DNA of 33,395 bases, from contig JAIYDT010000348.1 in the NCBI GenBank assembly GCA_027487355.1, positions 1 to 33,395 of the forward strand, given 5' to 3'. This document shows positions 8,999 through 17,277 of this stretch, piece by piece; within the stretch, counting starts at the first letter, position 1, and every line of letters starts with the position of its first letter. Below the pieces are notes generated by a model. It was not told the origin of the DNA. It did no database searches and was given only the letters and a program-made list of their open reading frames with translations. The translations under genes were made by a program, and so were the position numbers. The DNA comes from Verrucomicrobiaceae bacterium. Lineage in GTDB: Bacteria > Verrucomicrobiota > Verrucomicrobiia > Verrucomicrobiales > Akkermansiaceae.

Positions 8999-9853
8999 CT
9001 AGCAGAGGTCGCAGGCAAGACGGATGGCGCGGATCATGGAACTGGGGTCGGCGAGGTCCTTGCCCGCGATTCCGAAAGCGGTGCCGTGGTCAGGGCTGGT
9101 GCGGGGCTTGGGAAGGCCGAGGGTGATATTTACCGCTGTGTCGAAATCGAGCAGCTTGAGAGGAATCAAGCCCTGGTCGTGGTACATCGCGAGCACGCCG
9201 TCGAAGCCACCACGGGCAGCGTCGCGGAAAATCGCATCAGGCACTCCGGGCCCGGAGAAATGGGCCATGCCGGTGGCGTTCAGGGCCTCGATCGCCGGGG
9301 AAATGATCCGGATCTCCTCGTCGCCGAAGGCTCCATCCTCACCCGCGTGAGGGTTGAGTCCGGCCACCACAACGCGGGGTAGGGCACCGCTTTTTCGAGA
9401 AAGAAAGTCTGCGAGGAGCTTGCCGGTTCTCACGATCGACCCGACCGACAAGAGTCCGGGAACTTGGGAAAGGGGGACATGGATGGTGGCGAGCGCGACG
9501 GTCAGAGTGTCGCCACTCAGGCACATTCCATAGTCTTGAACACCAAGCACATCCGCGAAAAATTCCGTCTGTCCTGGAAACTGGAATCCGACGCTCTGGA
9601 GCTGCTTCTTCGAGACCGGCGCAGTGACCACGGCATCTGCCCGACCGTCGAGAAGCCTCGCTCCGGCGTCCTTCAGGGCCTCATAGGACGCGAGGGCGGA
9701 GCGGAGGTCTGGCTTGCCTGGAATGCCTGCCGATTCATCGCCGATCACCTCAAACCGATAACCCACCGGCAAGGCACCGGAGGCAAGGGCCTTTCGGACG
9801 ACTTCGGGGCCGATCCCGGCAGGATCACCGAGGGTGATGGCAATGGTGGGCAC
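8999..9853 (-). CDS. pdxA: 4-hydroxythreonine-4-phosphate dehydrogenase (PdxA), compact form
   Basis: PdxA oxidises 4-phosphohydroxy-L-threonine with NAD; the decarboxylated product is condensed by PdxJ in pyridoxal 5'-phosphate synthesis. The N-terminus has GDPAGIGPE. By comparison with the E. coli enzyme from memory, the three metal-binding histidines are present: H125 (TIHVPL), H169 (LNPHAGE) and H225 (YHDQG). The substrate residues K233, N242 and R251 are also present. Two things are odd. The protein has 284 residues against about 330 usual, with roughly 40 missing between the first strand region (VIGDE, about residue 40) and TAPVSKKQL. The usual GHTEF motif reads GQTEF (Q95), replacing a substrate-contacting histidine. 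The gene starts 17 bases after the surA-like gene, so the two are almost certainly co-transcribed. Family certain; true substrate slightly less so. Confidence 0.93.
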   Translation of the reverse strand: MPTIAITLGDPAGIGPEVVRKALASGALPVGYRFEVIGDESAGIPGKPDLRSALASYEALKDAGARLLDGRADAVVTAPVSKKQLQSVGFQFPGQTEFFADVLGVQDYGMCLSGDTLTVALATIHVPLSQVPGLLSVGSIVRTGKLLADFLSRKSGALPRVVVAGLNPHAGEDGAFGDEEIRIISPAIEALNATGMAHFSGPGVPDAIFRDAARGGFDGVLAMYHDQGLIPLKLLDFDTAVNITLGLPKPRTSPDHGTAFGIAGKDLADPSSMIRAIRLACDLC

Positions 9854-9870
9854 GGTGTTGGGTCGCTCGC

Positions 9871-10908
9871 TCAGATGAAACGAACGATCAGGGCCCGTTT
9901 TCTTTTGGACTGGATCCAGCGATCATACTCCCCGGCGGTCTTCTTGCGGCGGACGCGGTCTTCGACCATTTCCTGAACCTTTTCATCGGAAAGGGAAGGG
10001 GACGGACCTGGAACCTTCTTGATGACCTTCACCACCGTGAACCCCTGTGGGTCCTCCAACGGGCCGAGCACCTTGCCGATTTCGGCATCGGAGAGGATGG
10101 AGGCGAATTCCGGTGACAGCTCAATCCGCGGAACGTTATTCTGAATCCCTCCGCTTTCTGCAAACGCATCCTTGGAGTGGGCCTTTGCCAGTTCGGCGAA
10201 ATCCTTTCCGGCCTGGAGCTGGGTCACCAGGTCCTCGGCGATGGCCAACTGGCTCTCCGGAGTCGAGATGGCACCCGATGAATCGGAGCGCGGAATGAAG
10301 ATCTTTTGGAACGAAAGAACGTCCTTCGAAATGTCGCGCAAGCTTCCCTTGATCTCCGCATACTCCTTGGCCACTTCATTCGGCAGCGGTGGAGGAGCGT
10401 CGGCGATGTGCTTGGCACGCATCGCCTGCACCACCAGCTTCTCCTCGGTCATCTTCTTGTAACCGTCCATCGTCAGACGGTTCTTCTTCAGCTCGTCGAG
10501 AAACTTCGCTTCGTCGCCGTTGTAGAGGTCCCGGACCTGGCGGTCGATCTCTTCCCTGATGATGGAGGGCTTGATGGAGGCTCCGATCTGCTTGAACTCG
10601 TCGAGGATGATTTCGCGATCAATGAGTTCATCAAGCACCTTGTTGCGGGACTCCTTGAGGATCCGTTCAAACTCAGCACCGCGCCTCGGGAACTGGGCCA
10701 TGAGCTGGGCATAAACTGGAGCGAGCAGGAAGGATACCTGGCTCTTGGTGATGATGCGGCCGTTGACCTTGGCAGCGGGGCCATTGACCTCGATGGGTCC
10801 CGAAGGTCTGGCTGGGCCGGGAACGGGCTGGGGCACCGGAAGCTGCTGTGGCTCAGCGTGGGCGGAGGCCGCGAGGCAGAGGGTGGTGAAAATGGTTTGA
10901 AGCTTCAT
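9871..10908 (-). CDS. surA: SurA-like periplasmic peptidyl-prolyl isomerase (parvulin type)
   Basis: This is a 345-residue exported chaperone/isomerase. Residues 1-18 (MKLQTIFTTLCLAASAHA) are a signal peptide with an AHA cleavage site. A Pro-rich linker (20-37) follows, then a SurA N-terminal-type chaperone domain (about 45-170), beginning with KVNGRIITKSQVSFLL and including the EIDRQVRDLYNGDEAKF helix. One parvulin domain spans about 198-299 (SFQKIFIPR, FAELAKAHSKDAFAESGG, GPLEDPQGFTVVKV). E. coli SurA has two parvulin domains; this one has one. The C-terminus is basic. Its known role in the family is to help outer-membrane proteins fold in the periplasm and to catalyse Pro isomerisation. 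The neighbouring pdxA starts 17 bases after its stop, the same surA-pdxA order as in enterobacteria. Confidence 0.88.
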   Translation of the reverse strand: MKLQTIFTTLCLAASAHAEPQQLPVPQPVPGPARPSGPIEVNGPAAKVNGRIITKSQVSFLLAPVYAQLMAQFPRRGAEFERILKESRNKVLDELIDREIILDEFKQIGASIKPSIIREEIDRQVRDLYNGDEAKFLDELKKNRLTMDGYKKMTEEKLVVQAMRAKHIADAPPPLPNEVAKEYAEIKGSLRDISKDVLSFQKIFIPRSDSSGAISTPESQLAIAEDLVTQLQAGKDFAELAKAHSKDAFAESGGIQNNVPRIELSPEFASILSDAEIGKVLGPLEDPQGFTVVKVIKKVPGPSPSLSDEKVQEMVEDRVRRKKTAGEYDRWIQSKRKRALIVRFI

Positions 10909-11004
10909 GGCGAGGAAAGAGGCCTAAATCGTCCGGGGATCTTTGGAGCGACGTTTGGATTGTCTTTTCCCTACGAATCGAATGCAAGCGGGGAGTGGGG
11001 CTTG

Positions 11005-11949
11005 CTACGGAGCACGGTGACCGCAGCTTTCCTTGGCAAACTGTGAAATGGCTCCCATCAACTCGGGGTGGAGCGGGAGGTCTGGATTCGAATAGGAGAG
11101 AATCTGGGCTTCGAGATCGGAAGGAACCCTTTTCAGGACGTGGTTCATGCCCTCGACCCTGACGATTTTCGCGCCGGGCAGCGACCTCTGCAGGGCCTCG
11201 GCGTCGGAAACGGGAATCTGGATGTCGGTCGTTCCATGTACCAACAGTGTCGGGCAGGTGAGTCTCGCGATTTCCTCGGTGGGAGAATATCGGAACCACG
11301 AGATGAGGTAAGGTTGGACGCTCTTGCGAAAAAGCGGATCGAGGCCACCGGAGACCTTCTTCACAGGAACACCCTGATCGAGTTGCTGAAGGATGATGCC
11401 GGCTTCGGCAAGCAGTTCAGGCGTCAACTTGGTGGCGATCTGCTCACGGAGCAGAACCGAGGCGCGACGCGAGGTGCCAGAAAGCGAAATGCAGCCTGCA
11501 ACCGGATGCCTGGAAGCCGCGATCATGCCAATCAATGCCCCTTCGCTGTGACCCAGCACGACGACCTTCTTGAAGCCCTGCTTTGTCTCCAAAAACTCGA
11601 TCCATGCGACCGCATCGTCAATGTAGGTCTCGAAGCGGAGGTTTTCCTCCTTCAGTCCCGCTGCCTTGCTGGCGCCGATTCCACGCTTGTCGATGCGGAG
11701 TGAGGCGATGTTTCGCTCGGCCAGGTCGGTGGCGATCATCTTCAACGCATCATTCTTTCCAGGAAGCCCGAGGGAATTCCCATCACGGTCGGTCGGCCCT
11801 GAACCGGGCAGGATCAACACGGCGCAGTCCGAGGTCTTGCTTGAGCCTTCCAAGGTGCCGCGCAACAGTCCGTTGGGAGTGGTCAGCTCCACGTCCGATC
11901 CGGCGAAGGAAAGGCCGATCAAAGGTAGGGCGAGGAGCAGTCGTTTCAT
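11005..11949 (-). CDS. Exported alpha/beta-hydrolase (prolyl-oligopeptidase/YqiA-like fold)
   Basis: From the ATG at 11949 the protein has 314 residues and begins with a signal peptide (MKRLLLALPLIGLSFAGS). A TTG start 42 bases upstream (11991) is open but would bury that signal. The hydrolase catalytic triad is visible: Ser135 in GHSEG, Asp242 in HGTTDIQIP and His270 in GMNHVLK. The oxyanion region is LPGSGPTDRDGNS near residues 48-59. This pattern is typical of exported serine esterases/acyl hydrolases found in many Gram-negative genomes; the substrate cannot be read from sequence. The surA-like gene follows on the same strand after 96 bases, so a shared transcript is possible. Confidence 0.88.
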   Translation of the reverse strand: MKRLLLALPLIGLSFAGSDVELTTPNGLLRGTLEGSSKTSDCAVLILPGSGPTDRDGNSLGLPGKNDALKMIATDLAERNIASLRIDKRGIGASKAAGLKEENLRFETYIDDAVAWIEFLETKQGFKKVVVLGHSEGALIGMIAASRHPVAGCISLSGTSRRASVLLREQIATKLTPELLAEAGIILQQLDQGVPVKKVSGGLDPLFRKSVQPYLISWFRYSPTEEIARLTCPTLLVHGTTDIQIPVSDAEALQRSLPGAKIVRVEGMNHVLKRVPSDLEAQILSYSNPDLPLHPELMGAISQFAKESCGHRAP

Positions 11950-12200
11950 GAAACCAGTTAGGTTGTCGATCACACGACATTCAGGCATCAATCAGCCCGT
12001 GGAAGCAAGCCAAGGGAAAGCGGGATTCAGCAGATCGGAACCGCTTTTTCTGGGGGGGCTGAAAATTCACCCTGGTCAGAGATGCTGCCGAACTTTCCGC
12101 AGAGCTATTGAGGCAAAGGGAGGCCCAGGAGTCACCTACCCTCATCCTCTCCTTGATTCTCGGCGTTCGCACCGTGCCTGCGGTGATGAAACGCGAACCG

Positions 12201-13121
12201 TCACCCTTGGCCGATGGAATTTTCAGAAAGCCTGTCATTGGCAGTGCGCTTCCAGATCGGAGGCACGATCTTTCCACGCTTCGCCGCCATGACCAACATG
12301 ACGATTCCAGTCGAGGTGCAGAGGAACAGGGCAAGGATGGAGGACTCAACCCCGAAGTTGCCGCCTGTTAGATAGTCGGGGCCTTGGACCGTGGATCGAA
12401 TAAGACCTTGCGAGGCGTCATTGCCGGAGACGATGCTCGAGAAGATCGCCGATTGCGTGTAGTTCCATGCGACGTGGAAACCGATGCTCAGCCACAGACG
12501 GCGAGTGAGCATGTAGGCCGCAGCCAGCAGGGTGCCTGCCTCCACCGCGATGAACAGCGCGCCTTCCAGGGTGCCCTGAGGATTGATCAGATGGGTGAGG
12601 CCGAAGACGAGCGAGGACACCACGAGCGCGGCCCAACTGCCGAACCACTTCTCCACGGACCCGAAAAGCACCCCACGGAACAAGAGTTCTTCGAAGACCC
12701 CCGAACTCAGTGCCATCGCGATCGCCGGCACCATGAAACTCATGGGGTTCAGTCCATTCACGCGATAGATGCCGAGGGCCATCAGGACCAGTTCGCATGT
12801 GGCATAGAGGCCTGCGCCGATCAGCAGGCCGACGCCGAGTTCGCGTCCCATGCCGGGCAAGGCCAGTTCGGAGACGGACCGCTGTTCGATGAAACGGGCA
12901 TAGGCGCGATAGATCGTGAGTCCCGCGATGGCCAGCGCAACGATGTGCTGCACTTCCTTGAACGGGTCTCCCGCAAAGCTCGTCATCACATCCGTGTTCA
13001 GACCCAACATCATCAACAGGACGAATCCAAGGACCACGATTCGCACCAGCGGCGAGCGGATGATACGACGTGCAAGACCGGCAGGTGCCTGGGCTGATGG
13101 AGCTGTTGGGATTTCATTCAT
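12201..13121 (-). CDS. CPBP-family intramembrane metalloprotease (CAAX/Abi type)
   Basis: This is a 306-residue polytopic inner-membrane protein with hydrophobic segments near residues 26-42, 58-74, 96-116, 128-142, 164-180, 186-206 and 260-280. The family's catalytic motifs are present: EExxxR as E144-E145-LLF-R149, FGLTH with H177, and the third motif FHVAWN with H216 and N220. Members are glutamic/metal-type intramembrane proteases. Characterised ones process prenylated CAAX proteins or peptides such as bacteriocins, but for most the substrate is unknown, and nothing next to this gene identifies one. The ATG at 13121 is the only sensible start and is divergent from the gene at 13335. One copy of the octamer CTGTTAGA (12365-12372) lies in its C-terminal part. 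A 251-base gap separates it from the hydrolase downstream; I see no gene in that gap. Confidence 0.9.
   Translation of the reverse strand: MNEIPTAPSAQAPAGLARRIIRSPLVRIVVLGFVLLMMLGLNTDVMTSFAGDPFKEVQHIVALAIAGLTIYRAYARFIEQRSVSELALPGMGRELGVGLLIGAGLYATCELVLMALGIYRVNGLNPMSFMVPAIAMALSSGVFEELLFRGVLFGSVEKWFGSWAALVVSSLVFGLTHLINPQGTLEGALFIAVEAGTLLAAAYMLTRRLWLSIGFHVAWNYTQSAIFSSIVSGNDASQGLIRSTVQGPDYLTGGNFGVESSILALFLCTSTGIVMLVMAAKRGKIVPPIWKRTANDRLSENSIGQG
12365..12372. repeat. Interspersed octamer CTGTTAGA, copy 1
   Basis: Exact copy inside the CPBP protease gene. On the coding strand it reads xxT-CTA-ACA-Gxx (Leu-Thr, in DYLTGG) and uses the CTA leucine codon. Confidence 0.6.
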
Positions 13122-13334
13122 GGCGGTGTTCGAAAAGCATGGGTGATTCCTGCCTGGCCCCGGAGAAGCCTATCAGTCAACGAATTGGTGTTTTCCCTAC
13201 CTGAAAGGTGGATGTCTTGCAAACAGCTTTCAAGTCTTGATCGCGATGGAGGCGAACGCTCGAGAAGAATGGATGCACCCGTTTGGGTTTCTTTGCTGGT
13301 TCTTTGCGCTCTCTCTGATCAGAAACATCTTCGG

Positions 13335-15560
13335 ATGAATCATCTGCTGTCCTTCATCATCGTGTGGTTCCTGATTCCGTTCTCGTTGGCGGTCGATCCG
13401 GCACCTGCGGACTGGATGCCGCGTCTGGAGGACCGAACCGGCCTCTGGTGGGTGAATGGTCCGCCGAAGATGTTTCAAGGGGAGGAGCGCCCCAAGGAGG
13501 ATGTCCTCGGTTTCCTGGTCGGCGGGCAGACGATGTTTTTCGATTCGCGTCGGGTGAAACCGGTTGAGGGTGACTGGGAGTGCGCGCTGGTGGCCGATGG
13601 CCGACGTTACCTTTGCACCGGGCATCAGCAGCCGGAAGATGAGTGGCGGCAACCGGTGCGCATCGTGGAGAGCGGACGCTTTTTCCAGCGTGTTGCGATC
13701 GAGGGACTGACCTTTGCAGACTCTAACGGAGAGGTCTTCGCGGGAACCGCACGTCTGGAGATCAGTGTCTGGCCGGACAGGCTGGCCTATCGATTGGAAA
13801 GCGGGTCCGGGGCAGTTCTTGCACTGCGGAGCGGCGGGAAGTCGTTGGAGGGAACGGGAAGTGTCTCGCTTGAATTTTCGAAGGGGCAGTCGGAGGCCGT
13901 GGTGGAATCGGAGCTGAAGGTCACGCGCGATGACGCGCTTGGTTGCCATCAGCTGGAGCTGCCGGAGAAGGCATGGAGCAATTCGAGCGGGACCTATTAT
14001 CCGGAGGAGCATCTCGACCGCATCGACCGCAGGCGGGTGACGCTGCGCAATGATGGCGATCAACCCACGGTGGCGAGGTTGATGTTCACGCAGGGAAATC
14101 ATCTTCCGATCACGGGCTTTACGCCGATGTTGTGCGAACCCGACGGCACGCCCACGGGCATTCCGGTGCAGGTTTCGAAGAACTGGCACATGCGTGCCGA
14201 GAAGGGGCGTCTGACCCACGACGGTCAGTGGTTCCATGGCTTCACGTGGGTGCGGGTACCGCCGAAGACACGACGCGAGTTCGTGCTTCAGATGGTCCAT
14301 GCCCGCTATGGTGGCGTGTGTGCGGCGTCGCATGCCCAGCTTTGCCTCATCGGTTGGGGGCACAACCAGTTCTGGGATGAGGCCGCCGTAGGCAGTTTCG
14401 GGGAAAGCATCTGCTTCGAGCCGGGTCGGGTGCAGCGCCGTTGCTTCATCACGGACATGCGGCCGCTCATGACGCTTTCGGAAGAGCCCAACTCGAAACG
14501 CTGGGGTTGGGCCGGCAATTGCGGGGGCGGCGATTTCCTGCTCTGGAAGGATCCTCAAGGCCGCTATCAGACGATGAAGGCCACTCGGACGGACTACCGC
14601 GCACACGGCCCCTGCCTGACCGATGTCGGCTACAGCGAGGAATCGAGTGGCGGCGAGATCACGGCCCGCATGGACGTTTCGGTGCCCGCCGCGAACGATC
14701 ATCTGCGCACCTTCCTGAGGCTGCGTTATGATGTGAGAAAGCCTGTTAGATGGAAGAGACTCGCGTTCTTCCAGCTTGGTGCGGATTTCTACAACAATGT
14801 GCCTGCGAGGAAGATCGCTGTTGGTGACCTTGGTGGTCTCCGTGACGAGTGGCAGCCACGACTGTTGAAGGATGAATATGACAGGACCTCGTTCCCACTC
14901 AACGGTGCGGGTTCATGGGTCTCCGCGCATGGATTGGAAGGTGCCCAGCTTGAAAAGGGCCACGCCGCAGCCAGTCGCGGGCTGATCGTGCGTTCATGGC
15001 GGGCCGTCCTCGGTGGCAGGCCTGCTTCGCCTCATCTGGCGACTTATGGCACCGAGTGGGGTCGCAGCAATCATCGGACCTCCATCGATCTTGTGCCACC
15101 GCCGGATGTCACCGAACTGAAGCCCGGGGACTTCATCGAGGCGGAGCTGGAGCTGGTTGTCTTTCCAGCCAAGGCCGCCGCCTACTATGGCCCGGATTCC
15201 TTGTTTCGAGGCATGCTCGATCGCGATGCCGACTCTTGGCGGCCGGTTCATCGTGAAGCACGAGGCAATGCCCTTCAACCGGTCGCAAAGCTGGGAACCA
15301 TCGTGAACGCCTATCCCTTGGTGGTGGCTGTCGATCAGGACCAACACGCGCAGGTCACCGTCTCCGGCGGGCTTGGCCACCTGCCGGTCACCTTGACCGG
15401 CTTGAAGTCGCCCCAAGGGCATCGCGTGCTCGTGAATGGCCAGCCATTGACCGCCTGGCAGACCGATTGGAACGCCTCGACCCAACGCTGGCAGATTGTC
15501 TGCAACGTGCCTGTACGGGGCGAGTCCGGGATCGAGGTCGTATTGGAAGATGCAAAGTAG
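13335..15560 (+). CDS. Secreted protein of unknown function, 741 residues
   Basis: The start was placed at 13335 because it begins a signal peptide (MNHLLSFIIVWFLIPFSLA). Upstream ATGs at 13143 and 13269 are in frame but would leave the hydrophobic segment internal. I do not recognise the family. The mature protein is rich in beta-strand-like stretches with many Trp, Tyr and His residues. Motifs seen include WWVNGPPKMFQG near the N-terminus, YYPEEHLDRIDRRRV, CLIGWGHNQFWDE, and WGWAGNCGGGDFLLW in the middle. A final 90-residue beta-rich domain (LGTIVNAYPLVVAVD to the end) resembles a small Ig-like module. Aromatic-rich pockets of this kind would fit a carbohydrate-active or carbohydrate-binding protein, but no catalytic signature is visible and that is only a guess. 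One octamer copy lies at 14743. The gene ends 25 bases from the convergent gene. Confidence 0.8.
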   Translation: MNHLLSFIIVWFLIPFSLAVDPAPADWMPRLEDRTGLWWVNGPPKMFQGEERPKEDVLGFLVGGQTMFFDSRRVKPVEGDWECALVADGRRYLCTGHQQPEDEWRQPVRIVESGRFFQRVAIEGLTFADSNGEVFAGTARLEISVWPDRLAYRLESGSGAVLALRSGGKSLEGTGSVSLEFSKGQSEAVVESELKVTRDDALGCHQLELPEKAWSNSSGTYYPEEHLDRIDRRRVTLRNDGDQPTVARLMFTQGNHLPITGFTPMLCEPDGTPTGIPVQVSKNWHMRAEKGRLTHDGQWFHGFTWVRVPPKTRREFVLQMVHARYGGVCAASHAQLCLIGWGHNQFWDEAAVGSFGESICFEPGRVQRRCFITDMRPLMTLSEEPNSKRWGWAGNCGGGDFLLWKDPQGRYQTMKATRTDYRAHGPCLTDVGYSEESSGGEITARMDVSVPAANDHLRTFLRLRYDVRKPVRWKRLAFFQLGADFYNNVPARKIAVGDLGGLRDEWQPRLLKDEYDRTSFPLNGAGSWVSAHGLEGAQLEKGHAAASRGLIVRSWRAVLGGRPASPHLATYGTEWGRSNHRTSIDLVPPPDVTELKPGDFIEAELELVVFPAKAAAYYGPDSLFRGMLDRDADSWRPVHREARGNALQPVAKLGTIVNAYPLVVAVDQDQHAQVTVSGGLGHLPVTLTGLKSPQGHRVLVNGQPLTAWQTDWNASTQRWQIVCNVPVRGESGIEVVLEDAK
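14743..14750. repeat. Interspersed octamer CTGTTAGA, copy 2
   Basis: Exact copy inside the 741-residue secreted protein gene, here on the coding strand. It reads xCT-GTT-AGA (Pro-Val-Arg, in KPVRW) and uses the AGA arginine codon. Confidence 0.6.
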
Positions 15561-15585
15561 ATGCCGAATCATGAGGCCTGCTTCT

Positions 15586-16101
15586 TCAGCGGATGGGCGT
15601 CACTGATTCGGGTTGGGATTTGTCGCTTCCCGAAGACTTTGAATCAGGGCTAGCAGCGGCTTGATCAGAACTGGCTTGGGTGGCATTCGCATTCTCCAGG
15701 ACCTTGAAGTTGGTCATCAAGCCGACCGGGACTTCGCGCTTCCCTGCAACGTTGCGGGATGCAGCCGTCAAGCGATCCGCCGCAGCATCCAACTGTTCCT
15801 GATTTGTAGCCATGATCAATGTGCCTCCACCCTGATGAATGATGATATAGCCATCTTCACCCGGTGCGGGGCGCCACGGACGAATTTCCATCCAAACGCA
15901 GCAGACCGGGTTCCGGTCGAGCTGCGACGAAGTCATCCCGAAGTACTTGGCGGTTCTTTCCGCAGTGGCACGATGTGCGGCAGTGCTGTCCTTCGGGATC
16001 GCAAAGCCAGCGAATGGTTGGGCATGACTTGTCTGCGGTGATCCGAGGATCGAACAAATCAGGGCTGCAGCGACTGCGAGAATTGAAAGTTTTTGTTTCA
16101 T
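15586..16101 (-). CDS. Small exported protein of unknown function
   Basis: This is a 171-residue protein with a clear signal peptide (MKQKLSILAVAAALICSILG, then SPQTSHAQPF with an AxA-like cleavage site near residue 27). The mature part has a compact region at about 40-135, including NPVCCVWMEIRPW, GEDGYIIIHQGGGTLIMATN and LDAAADRLTAASR. A disordered Ser/Asp/Lys/Gln-rich tail follows. The CCVW pair could form a disulfide or bind metal; that is inference. The gene is on the same strand as the HEAT-repeat gene, 76 bases downstream of it, and may share its transcript. I recognise no family. It is probably a real gene because of the signal peptide and the consistent frame. Confidence 0.7.
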   Translation of the reverse strand: MKQKLSILAVAAALICSILGSPQTSHAQPFAGFAIPKDSTAAHRATAERTAKYFGMTSSQLDRNPVCCVWMEIRPWRPAPGEDGYIIIHQGGGTLIMATNQEQLDAAADRLTAASRNVAGKREVPVGLMTNFKVLENANATQASSDQAAASPDSKSSGSDKSQPESVTPIR

Positions 16102-16177
16102 GAAATCTTCTGTTCAACCATCACCATTTTAGAGCACCAGACAGACTGAAATGAAAGCTCGAAAACCAGGAATGGCG

Positions 16178-16999
16178 TCAACGCCGGTTCGGTGTCTCGG
16201 CTTCGGGGTTTCGTTTGACAATGGCTTGAATCGCGGCATCGGCCCTCGATCGGACTGACAATGCACCAGTATATCTTTTATCGTTGGCAATCCGGTGAAG
16301 GGCCGGAAGCGCTCGACGACTGCCGACCTTCCCAAGCGCTGAGCAGGCGTTTACTTTGATCCATGAGCTGTTGCGTGAAAGCGCTTCGATCAGCTCTTGT
16401 TCCACCTCCGGGAATGCCAAGTATCCCAACGCCTGTGCGGCATCCCCAGAAAGGCGGTCATCCGGATCCTTGAGCAACTCAAGAAGTGGTTGAAGCGCCC
16501 TTTTGTCTCCAGATTTCCCAAGTGCAAATACAACTGCTGAGCGGTTCAACTGCTTTTTGTCCAGCTCCGCTAGAAGCTCTAGCACAAGACTTTCATGCGG
16601 CTTAAGGCAAGCGAGCCAAAGACCCCACAGATTTTCACCATCTCGGATTTCCCGGAGAATTGCTTCCGGTTTGAGGCTGTCTTCAACGTGACGCTTGATT
16701 ACCGACAAGGGCTGGGATTCCGGCAAGCTGGCCACGGTGAGCCCGACAACGCGTGCAGCATGTCGGCGACTATGCCCTGTCCAAAGATCCATTGCAGCAG
16801 CGCATCGCTCGTCAACGGAACCCTTGTCCAACTTGCCCGCAAGGGTCTCTTCCTGCTCATTCAGCAAGACGGCGCAGCCAAACTGTAGCTCGCTCGGTTG
16901 CGAATAGAAGAAGGGTGAATTCTTCAGGGGCTCAGCAATGACCGGCCCGGCTGCCTCAATCAGAATCAAGAAGGCAAATTTAGCGGAAAGAGGATGCAT
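16178..16999 (-). CDS. Exported HEAT-repeat protein
   Basis: This is a 273-residue protein. The N-terminus (MHPLSAKFAFLILIEAAGPVIA) looks like a signal peptide ending near residue 22. Residues about 30-145 are helical with no recognised motif. Residues about 152-265 hold three to four HEAT/PBS-lyase-type repeats: NRSAVVFALGKSGDKRALQP, SGDAAQALGYLAFPEVEQEL, KVNACSALGKVGSRRALPAL and SRADAAIQAIVKR. Such repeats make protein-binding solenoids; the partner is unknown. The DNA here is poorer in GC than its neighbours: one 60-base line counted by hand (16501-16560) is 42% GC, against 67% for 21541-21600. It may form an operon with the small exported gene downstream. Confidence 0.8.
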   Translation of the reverse strand: MHPLSAKFAFLILIEAAGPVIAEPLKNSPFFYSQPSELQFGCAVLLNEQEETLAGKLDKGSVDERCAAAMDLWTGHSRRHAARVVGLTVASLPESQPLSVIKRHVEDSLKPEAILREIRDGENLWGLWLACLKPHESLVLELLAELDKKQLNRSAVVFALGKSGDKRALQPLLELLKDPDDRLSGDAAQALGYLAFPEVEQELIEALSRNSSWIKVNACSALGKVGSRRALPALHRIANDKRYTGALSVRSRADAAIQAIVKRNPEAETPNRR

Positions 17000-17269
17000 C
17001 GCAGTCTGTTTTGTTCCCAGAGTTAAAAGGTATCGGCAGGATTTGGGGGCTGGCCGATCACTCAGTGAGCAGGGTGCAATGGAGACCTGGTATCACGCAT
17101 GTTTTCATGGATCATCAATCCCGATATGTGGATTCGCCACGCTGGTTGGTCAAGCTGGAAGTGGGGCGTTGAAGGTTTGGGCAGTTCGACGCTTGATTCG
17201 AAGCCGGCTATTCCTTGGCCTGATGACTTCATGGGGTGGAGATGGATCAAGTTGGGATCCGATTAGCAC

Positions 17270-17277
17270 CTGTTAGA
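17270..17277. repeat. Interspersed octamer CTGTTAGA, copy 3, overlapping the ruvC stop codon
   Basis: Exact copy at the 3' end of ruvC. On the ruvC strand TCTAACAG supplies the end of the last codon (ATC) and the TAA stop (17273-17275). Confidence 0.6.

Noticed and set aside
11950-12349. Small open frames between the hydrolase and CPBP genes
   Set aside because: They overlap a real gene and have no conserved pattern; the region is treated as intergenic.
13230-14702. 490-residue frame antisense to the 741-residue secreted protein
   Set aside because: It is Arg/His/Pro-rich and has no domain pattern; the plus-strand frame has a signal peptide and is coherent.
17058-17068. Inverted repeat TCACTCAGTGA upstream of the HEAT-repeat gene
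   Set aside because: A 5-bp arm is expected by chance, and no promoter could be identified beside it.
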